The translations under genes and the position numbers were made by a program. Of a stretch of DNA of 64,000 nucleotides, positions 58,146 through 64,000 are shown piece after piece. The stretch lies in assembly GCA_964552465.1 (NCBI GenBank), contig CAZKGR010000001.1, forward strand, positions 227,923 through 291,922, written 5' to 3'. Position 1 is the stretch's first letter, and every line of letters starts with the position of its first letter. The notes beneath the pieces are model-generated. The model worked only from the letters and a program-made list of their open reading frames with translations. It made no database searches and was not told where the DNA came from. The DNA comes from BMS3BBIN04 sp964552465 (GTDB lineage Bacteria > Electryoneota > Electryoneia > Electryoneales > Electryoneaceae).

Positions 58146-59513
58146 ATGTCTCCTCTCCCCCGAACAAACATTCAGGCAAGTGACAGTGAGATTGTAAGTG
58201 CGCTCCTGGCGAGTGTGGCCTGCGGTGTGCTCATACTTGATGCCGATCGCAGGATCATACGAATAAACGAAAGTGCCGTCTCGCTCACTGGCATCGGTAT
58301 GGAACAGGCACAAGGCATGTACAGCGACGAATACCTGCGTCCGCAGGGACGCCAACGCCAGTGTCTGGTTAATGATTACCTCGCTCGCGATGTGGATCAT
58401 GATGAGCAGACGATTACCATCATGGGACGTGATGAGCTTGAGCTCACAGTTCGTGTTGCGGGTCAACTGGTTTTCAATTCAAACGGGAAATTCTCGGGTG
58501 CAGTAATCGCGTTTGGGGATTTGTCGACTGTACACGACCTGCGTTTGCGCATTGACCATCGAACTCTGTATCACGGAATGGTTTCCAAAGACCATCAGAT
58601 GCGAGCCATTTTCGATGTGTTACCCCGTATGGCGCAGAGCAACAGTACAGTTCTCATTCGTGGCGAAACTGGAACTGGAAAAGATCTTGTCGCCCGTGCC
58701 ATTCACGAACTCTCAGATCGTGCCGGGAGACCATTCATTTCAGTGAATACCGCCGCCTTGCCAGACACGTTGCTTGAAGCTGAGTTATTCGGTCATACGA
58801 AGGGTGCATTCACAGACGCAAAGACTGAACGAGCAGGTCGAATCCGTATCGCAGAAGGCGGTACTTTATTCTTGGATGAAATCGGTGATATCAGCCCCAT
58901 GATGCAGGTGAAGTTGCTGCGGTTCCTTCAGGAGCGGAAATATGAACCGCTTGGATCAAGCCATTCTTTGAGTGCAGATGTTCGTGTGATTGCAGCTACC
59001 AATCGAAATGTCGAAGAGATGATGCGGAAAGGAGCATTTCGCGAAGATTTCTTTTATCGAATGAACGTTCTCAATATCGATTTGCCACCATTGCGTGATC
59101 GGCTAAATGACATTCCACTGTTAGTGAATCACTTTCTGCATCGTCTCGATTTGATTGAGGATCGAGTTCCGCTGGATGTCTCACCGTTAGCCATGCAGGC
59201 ACTGGTTAGCTATTCGTATCCAGGAAATATCCGTGAGCTGGAAAACATAATTGAACGTTCAGCTGTTCTTTCGCAGTCCACTACGCTTGACATTCAAGAC
59301 CTGCCAAACCATGTACGCAATAACCATGTTGGACAAGACTCTGTTCCTCGCTCAGGTGTGCTGGTGAATGGTCTTAGCAGGATGGAACTCGCAGAACGCG
59401 AAACGATACGTGCAGAGTTGGAACGATGCCGAGGGAACAAACTGCAGACGGCAGCAGCCCTCTCTATGTCGCGCACAACATTGTGGCGGAAACTCAAAAA
59501 GTACTCGTTATGA
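58146..59513 (+). CDS. Sigma-54-dependent transcriptional activator with PAS domain
   Basis: The 455 residues follow AGGTGA by 5 nt. A PAS domain occupies about 15-125 (GVLILDADRRIIRINESAVSLTG). An AAA+ domain at ~145-380 has Walker A GETGTGKD, Walker B GGTLFLDEIGD and the arginine-finger region. A Fis-type HTH is at the C terminus (NKLQTAAALSMSRTTLWRKL). There is no receiver domain, so the signal is likely sensed by the PAS. The sigma-54-contacting loop reads GAFTDA instead of GAFTGA. It is divergent from the glycosyltransferase unit, its likely first target by position. Confidence 0.92.
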   Translation: MSPLPRTNIQASDSEIVSALLASVACGVLILDADRRIIRINESAVSLTGIGMEQAQGMYSDEYLRPQGRQRQCLVNDYLARDVDHDEQTITIMGRDELELTVRVAGQLVFNSNGKFSGAVIAFGDLSTVHDLRLRIDHRTLYHGMVSKDHQMRAIFDVLPRMAQSNSTVLIRGETGTGKDLVARAIHELSDRAGRPFISVNTAALPDTLLEAELFGHTKGAFTDAKTERAGRIRIAEGGTLFLDEIGDISPMMQVKLLRFLQERKYEPLGSSHSLSADVRVIAATNRNVEEMMRKGAFREDFFYRMNVLNIDLPPLRDRLNDIPLLVNHFLHRLDLIEDRVPLDVSPLAMQALVSYSYPGNIRELENIIERSAVLSQSTTLDIQDLPNHVRNNHVGQDSVPRSGVLVNGLSRMELAERETIRAELERCRGNKLQTAAALSMSRTTLWRKLKKYSL

Positions 59514-59548
59514 TGATCAAGTAGTCAGCATTGAATTCCATGATTGAG

Positions 59549-59580
59549 AAAGGGACAACTGCCATCCAGTTGTCCCTTTT
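59549..59580 (+). terminator. Intrinsic terminator after the sigma-54 activator
   Basis: AAAGGGACAACTG and CAGTTGTCCCTTT form a perfect 13-bp stem around CCATC, followed by T-rich sequence. It may also serve the convergent barrel gene. Confidence 0.9.
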
Positions 59581-59603
59581 ATCTTGATCATCCAAGAAGA
59601 AAT

Positions 59604-60347
59604 CTAGAGAAAATAGAAGTTCAGGTTGAACACGGCATAAGACATGCGGAAGTGAATACTCATTTCGTTCTTCCACTCGTCATTTTCAATGTAGTCTTGC
59701 CCTGATTGTTGGTAGCTGTCCGTCACTTCGAAATCATTCATAATGGCTCGGACACCAAATTCACCACCCAATGAAAACTTTTCGGTAAAGAAGTACTCTG
59801 CACCAAAGGCAAGCTCAATACCAAAGAATGATAAAAGTTCTTTGGCTATGTCTTCCGCTTCATCCGTTTCCAAATCATTTTCCCAATGGTACGAATCATC
59901 TGGTGCATATCCTGGCATATAATCGTACCACACTGACTCCGACTCTTCCTCACTTCCCGAAACAGACACTGATACCAGACTCATGAACATGGACCCACGA
60001 ACGAATGGTCGAATCTCTCCCGCAGCTCGTTTACCAAAATTGAATTTAGCACCCAAGTGCGGAATCAGCATCAGTGCAGAACCTTCGACATTGTAGCTGT
60101 AGCTTTGCTGCCAGCGGTAATCCCCAGATTGGTAGACTTCTGAGTCTGTCAAATCGTTTGAAACAGAAATCCAAACCAAATCCATCCCGAAATAAGGTTC
60201 CACCATTCCCAAATCTATCCCAACTTCGGCCGTATTCATCAACGCACCTGGCTTTGCTGTAAAAGTAATCCCAACTGCCGATGCGATGTGGGGAATTCCC
60301 ACTAGAAGCATCATTACCATGACAATAGCGATCGTTTTCTTACTCAT
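59604..60347 (-). CDS. Outer-membrane beta-barrel protein, OmpA-like barrel type
   Basis: The protein has 247 residues. The second ATG (60347) is 5 nt from GGGGGG and preferred over 60350. A signal peptide (start MSKKTIAIVM; cleavage near IASA) leads into alternating strands with aromatic ends (GIDLGMVEPYFGMDLVW; LMLIPHLGAKFNFG; EYFFTEKFSLGGEFGVRAIM), ending in ...MSYAVFNLNFYFL with the terminal Phe/Leu recognised by outer-membrane insertion. About eight strands suggest a small barrel. The large acidic loop (EEESESVWYDYMPGY) is likely extracellular. Function unknown. Confidence 0.8.
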   Translation of the reverse strand: MSKKTIAIVMVMMLLVGIPHIASAVGITFTAKPGALMNTAEVGIDLGMVEPYFGMDLVWISVSNDLTDSEVYQSGDYRWQQSYSYNVEGSALMLIPHLGAKFNFGKRAAGEIRPFVRGSMFMSLVSVSVSGSEEESESVWYDYMPGYAPDDSYHWENDLETDEAEDIAKELLSFFGIELAFGAEYFFTEKFSLGGEFGVRAIMNDFEVTDSYQQSGQDYIENDEWKNEMSIHFRMSYAVFNLNFYFL

Positions 60348-60708
60348 CATATCCCCCCTAAATGTGTTAAGTACACCAAGCCAACGTCAAATCATGTAAC
60401 AGGTAATCGAAATCCACCTCTTAATACATCTAAATGATGAAAGAAAACTAAAGAATAGAAGGTTTGCCCCCCCTTGCCGCCTAATATATCAACTATCGAA
60501 ACTAATAGCAATCAACAGAAATCACTTAATCCTCCGAGCCTAGCAATAATGCTCAAGTATTGCTCGTTTATAAATCGGGTAACTCCATTGATACACAGCG
60601 ATTGTGAAATGATCTCGCCGGAAATCACCCACTTTCCTCATATTTGACAAAAAAAAGCGTGACCATTAGACTGATCACGCTTTTTCATCAAATGTTTATC
60701 AAGTCTGC
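60348..60708. other. AT-rich intergenic region between barrel and subtilase genes
   Basis: This 361-nt stretch lies between two minus-strand genes. It holds the subtilase terminator (60651-60684) and, nearer 60360-60560, an AT-rich stretch likely containing the barrel gene promoter. No gene or repeat was seen. Confidence 0.6.
60651..60684 (-). terminator. Intrinsic terminator of the subtilase gene
   Basis: AAAAAGCGTGA and TCACGCTTTTT form a perfect 11-bp stem around a 12-nt loop, A-rich on one side and T-rich on the other, 25 nt beyond the stop at 60709. Confidence 0.9.
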
Positions 60709-63700
60709 TTACTTCATCAAGGTTACCTTCTGGATCTCATCGAGCTCACTAGGAACCATCGCACGAATGAAGTACAGGCCGCTGGACATTTTAGTCGCAT
60801 CGAAGATGAAATTGTGGCGCCCGGCGTTCATGGTACTGTTTGCCAGAGTCGCGACTTGTTGGCCTGCGATGTTAAACACCGCTACGTTCAGCTCTGCCGT
60901 CTGTGGCAGGTTGACGGTGAGCGATGTGCTTGGGTTAAACGGATTTGGATAAGCTCTTCCAACGTTGAACTCCGTCGGCAGCTCAGTCTGTGTTGCGACC
61001 AACTCATCTGACGGCCAGTTTCCGGAAACAGTCCAGTCAGACGCATCCATTCCACCCTGGCCAGCAACGCCGGATTTGTAGAAGGTGAACTCGTCGCTGA
61101 CAGTTATGTTCGGCATGTAGCCAATGTTACCAATGAATGTGTATGTCCCCATCGGCGCATAGTTTGGTACTTCCTGTGAGAAGAGTGGGACGTTGATGTT
61201 CTGATAGGGCATCAACGAGAACACGCGCGTGTAAGTCGGACCGTACTCGTTTCCGTTCGGCAGGATGACCATGTTCCAGTAGGTCATGTCAGCGAATGTC
61301 GAGCCCGTGTTGTTCACAAGGCTGGCGCTGTAAGTCACATCGCCACCACCAGGACCGATCAACGTATTAATTGGTGTCATACTGAAGGTCATCGGATCAG
61401 ACAACTGTGCGTAGATGTAAACGTCATCAACCGCCCACCACCAGCCCCAATTGTCGTTATCGTCATAGAACCAACTGATGCGAACATTCGGCTGTCCGGA
61501 CAACTCCGCTGTCAGGTCATGGTTGACTACTTCCGGTTCAATATCCGGGCTGTTGTAAATAGTGATCGTAGTCCAGGGACCGTTGTTGATGGAGTATTGG
61601 ACCATACCGAGTTCGTTGATGTATTCATCGAACGTATGGCTGTAGACCAATTCGATCAGCGTGCGATCAGTTAGATCTACATATGGGGTAATTAGTCTTT
61701 CCTGAAGATGCGGACCGTTGCCATCAGCATCGGAATCAACCAGCATGTATGGCGTTGGAAACAGACCGCGTTCACCGCCAAAGTCAACGTGCCACGTACC
61801 GGACGCAATGGTCGTCTCAATCGTCCAATCATCGGGGAATCCGGCATTAAAGTTTTCAATCAACACGAAAGATGAATAGTCGATGTAAATCACTGTTTGC
61901 GTAGGAGTTGGTAGTGATTCACCATCGGAATAAATGGCGATCACATAGTATTCGTATTCACCGAAGTCCGGTAACTGATCCACATATGACGTTTCTGTCG
62001 GTGATGCAATCAGCACGTCATCACGGTACACCTCATAGTTGAGGAGCTCATCGAGTTCATCAATTTGAGGCTCACCGCTCATTCCATCGAGGTAATCATC
62101 AAGCGTACCGTTTTCGGCCATCTGTTTACCGATTCGGGCCTGCTTGCGGAACCGTTCAGCAACTGCATCCTTCTCACTAGTCAGCATTCCGACATCGACA
62201 AGACCGTTCCCAGATCCATTCGGCATCGGAGCTTCCGGGGCGGTCCAGCTAAGCGTTACTTCGCCATTGTTCTCATTCAGAGTAGCAGTGAAGTTGTCCG
62301 GACGTGGCCACTGCTGGCCAACGGAGGCTTCTGCGAGTGCGCTATAAGCATTCACTCGACCAGTTCCCAGTTGTCCGATATAGCTCGGATTTGTCCAGTA
62401 GATATCGTCCGTAGTCGTTAAGATGATATTTTCGAGTTCATCATCCGTCAATGTCTGATCGAAGTTGAGCAGCAATCCTGCTACTGCTGCAGCATTCGGG
62501 GATGCCATCGAGGTACCATCCCAGGCAGCATAGTTATACGGGTGGTATACGTTGTTGGACATTGTGGACCAGATATCCACACCTGGTGCAGAAACAGCAA
62601 CCCAAGTTCCGTAGGTCGAGAAACTGGCTTTGTCATCATCCTGATCAGTAGCAGCAACAGCAAGTGCGCCATCATATGCAGCTGGATAAACAAAGCTTGT
62701 GTTGTTATTGTTCCCGGCGGAGGCAAAGATGATCACGTTATTCGCACGTGCATAGTTAACGGCATCATCGTAGAAACCGTTGTAGCTGCTACCCCCGAAT
62801 GAAATGCTGATCACGCGCGCACCGTTGTTCACAGCGTAATTGATCGCGTCAGCAAAGTCATCCGAATATCCGGAACCGTACAAAGATCCAAACCATTCCC
62901 AGGCATATCCCGCACGCAATGGCATGGCTTTAACATTCCACGATGCTGAAGCAACACCAGTGTTGTTGTTTGTAACACCAGCAGCCGTACCCATTACATG
63001 GGTACCATGACCGTGGATGTCAGGATATACCATGTTGTCACGCGGGCCATAGTCTTCAGACGGAATCTGACCACTACCTGGTGCACCCGAAACAAAATCC
63101 CAGCCGACGAGGTCATCGATGAATCCGTTGCCATCATCGTCAACGCCATTATTGTCGGACGGATCCCAGACACCGTTGCCATTCAGATCCTCACCTGGAT
63201 TAACTCGGATGTTCGCCTCGAGATCAGGGTGATCCAGCGTACAGCCAGTGTCGATTGTTGTTACGATGACATCGGAAGCACCGTAATGCAGATCCCACGC
63301 TTGTGGGCACTGCATTTTCGTCAGTCCCCACATATCGTAGTTGCTATAATCGTTGGGTGTAATCAAGGCGACGTGAGCGTGTGAAATATCCGTTGCTTCT
63401 ATTTCAGATCCAAGTTCAATATCTGCCTGTGCACGGATAGCATCCAGATCATCCGCAATCAGGCGGAAATATTTGTGCATCCCGAGATCCATGAAGATCT
63501 CTAATTTCTGCACATCGTTTGGTAGATGAAAAACAGGCGTCAACTGCGCATTTTGCAAATTGAGATTTTCTATCGCGGTCGGAATAGAGCGAGTGGTGCG
63601 AGTAGCTTCGGCAGCATCATCACTAAGTTCCAGAATCAGGCGCGGTGTATACCCTGCACCCCACCCGGTGCTTGCGACGCAGATCATTATCATGATCAGA

Positions 63701-63714
63701 ACGAAGCGTTTCAT
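60709..63714 (-). CDS. Secreted S8 subtilisin-family peptidase with type-A sorting domain
   Basis: A GGGGAGAAG site precedes the ATG. The 1001 residues are: a signal peptide (MKRFVLIMIMICVAST), a pro-region (~20-120), and a subtilase domain (~125-475) with the catalytic triad in TTIDTGCTLDHPDL (Asp), HGHGTHVMGTAAG (His) and DGTSMASPNAAAVAG (Ser). That domain carries a calcium-loop-like insert rich in Asp and Asn (NGNGVWDPSDNNGVDDDGNG). Fibronectin-like strands, a MAM-like domain (PYVDLTDRTLIELVYSHTFD), the shared Ig-like module (~784-895, VILPNGNEYGP) and the sorting domain (921-1001) follow. It is probably a surface or released protease. All catalytic residues are present. Confidence 0.93.
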   Translation of the reverse strand: MKRFVLIMIMICVASTGWGAGYTPRLILELSDDAAEATRTTRSIPTAIENLNLQNAQLTPVFHLPNDVQKLEIFMDLGMHKYFRLIADDLDAIRAQADIELGSEIEATDISHAHVALITPNDYSNYDMWGLTKMQCPQAWDLHYGASDVIVTTIDTGCTLDHPDLEANIRVNPGEDLNGNGVWDPSDNNGVDDDGNGFIDDLVGWDFVSGAPGSGQIPSEDYGPRDNMVYPDIHGHGTHVMGTAAGVTNNNTGVASASWNVKAMPLRAGYAWEWFGSLYGSGYSDDFADAINYAVNNGARVISISFGGSSYNGFYDDAVNYARANNVIIFASAGNNNNTSFVYPAAYDGALAVAATDQDDDKASFSTYGTWVAVSAPGVDIWSTMSNNVYHPYNYAAWDGTSMASPNAAAVAGLLLNFDQTLTDDELENIILTTTDDIYWTNPSYIGQLGTGRVNAYSALAEASVGQQWPRPDNFTATLNENNGEVTLSWTAPEAPMPNGSGNGLVDVGMLTSEKDAVAERFRKQARIGKQMAENGTLDDYLDGMSGEPQIDELDELLNYEVYRDDVLIASPTETSYVDQLPDFGEYEYYVIAIYSDGESLPTPTQTVIYIDYSSFVLIENFNAGFPDDWTIETTIASGTWHVDFGGERGLFPTPYMLVDSDADGNGPHLQERLITPYVDLTDRTLIELVYSHTFDEYINELGMVQYSINNGPWTTITIYNSPDIEPEVVNHDLTAELSGQPNVRISWFYDDNDNWGWWWAVDDVYIYAQLSDPMTFSMTPINTLIGPGGGDVTYSASLVNNTGSTFADMTYWNMVILPNGNEYGPTYTRVFSLMPYQNINVPLFSQEVPNYAPMGTYTFIGNIGYMPNITVSDEFTFYKSGVAGQGGMDASDWTVSGNWPSDELVATQTELPTEFNVGRAYPNPFNPSTSLTVNLPQTAELNVAVFNIAGQQVATLANSTMNAGRHNFIFDATKMSSGLYFIRAMVPSELDEIQKVTLMK

Positions 63715-64000
63715 GTTAACTTCTCCCCATGTCCGTTGCGCGGTTTTCCCGCTCTATGTGAATTTATTTCACATCTATCAGAGTGCGAAAGATATGTATA
63801 CCGAACACATAGTGTCCAACACTTTTAGTGAAAATCGATGATTTACATTCGTTCTCCCGAGATCCAATGATAGAGCTCGCGAACATACCGATCATTCCAA
63901 GAAACAAGAAATTATGTGAAAAATCTCCCGCATCATTTGATGGAGATGATCTCGACAACAGGCACTTGATAATTGCAGTTGTTCAATGTTACCACTACCG
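63715..64000. other. Upstream region of the subtilase gene
   Basis: This 286-nt stretch to the window edge is presumably the subtilase promoter region. A minus-strand frame at 63764-63958 has no ribosome site or recognisable similarity and is not called. No repeat was seen. Confidence 0.5.

Noticed and set aside
63764..63958. 64-residue minus-strand frame upstream of the subtilase gene
   Set aside because: It has no ribosome site and no recognisable similarity, and it lies where the promoter is expected.

Overview
The window comes from a Gram-negative bacterium with a heptose-type outer membrane. It carries ADP-heptose kinase and adenylyltransferase genes, a lipid A-type acyltransferase, outer-membrane beta-barrel genes and a Na+-pumping decarboxylase. 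Seven genes encode large secreted proteins ending in the ~80-residue type-A sorting domain (AYPNPFNP ... GQ ... AG.H ... SG.YF ... K) used by type IX secretion. That combination points to the Fibrobacterota-Chlorobiota-Bacteroidota group or a neighbouring candidate phylum (KSB1, Zixibacteria, Electryoneota or Latescibacterota-like). This is inference, because no 16S rRNA is present. A 100-N run at 48029-48128 shows that this is a scaffolded draft assembly.

Layout. 1-4483 (minus): start of lysC, then dapB, dapA, glnB, a divergent ychF and a degenerate HD-GYP gene. 4585-9230 (minus): an ECF-type S component and the classical rplS-trmD-rimM-rpsP-ffh cluster; rpsP has a very long charged repetitive tail. 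9299-12075 (minus): heptose adenylyltransferase, tRNA-Val(CAC), heptose kinase and acyltransferase. 12214-14232: an exported TPR protein. 14349-28533: an accessory island of sorting-domain proteins (LVIVD propeller, C25 peptidase, Kelch, FG-GAP and a mini-protein) interrupted by acs, with two decayed sorting-domain remnants. 28856-34332: a sodium-translocating acyl-CoA decarboxylase operon, with a binding-protein-like lipoprotein gene inserted. 34424-45170: carbonic anhydrase, a CoA-binding protein, mutS2, an exported TPR protein, an M23 peptidase, valS and trhA. 45291-51436: a DUF4139 protein, a repetitive sorting-domain propeller containing the assembly gap, and recG. 51518-64000: a metalloprotease/PD40/barrel fusion, a coupled glycosyltransferase trio, a sigma-54 activator, an outer-membrane barrel and a sorting-domain subtilase.

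Two themes go beyond ordinary annotation. First, five sorting-domain proteins with unrelated N-terminal passengers share a second ~110-residue module just before the sorting domain (GG..Y.A.V.N.T ... W..V.LPNGN.YGP ... P.G.Y ... F.F), so passengers appear to be swapped onto a common two-part exit cassette. Two orphan, stop-containing sorting domains and one mini-protein that is nearly all sorting tag fit that picture. Second, the intergenic DNA carries a network of small repeats: 7-bp-period CTC arrays at eight loci, usually beside a 20-28-nt perfect hairpin, plus other palindromes, one of which lies in frame inside valS. The arrays read CTC on the sense strand of a neighbouring gene, and at valS and at the decarboxylase gamma subunit gene they supply the only Shine-Dalgarno-like AGGA, exactly 10 nt before the start. 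No CRISPR array, insertion sequence, phage or rRNA was seen, and no type IX secretion core gene was recognised.
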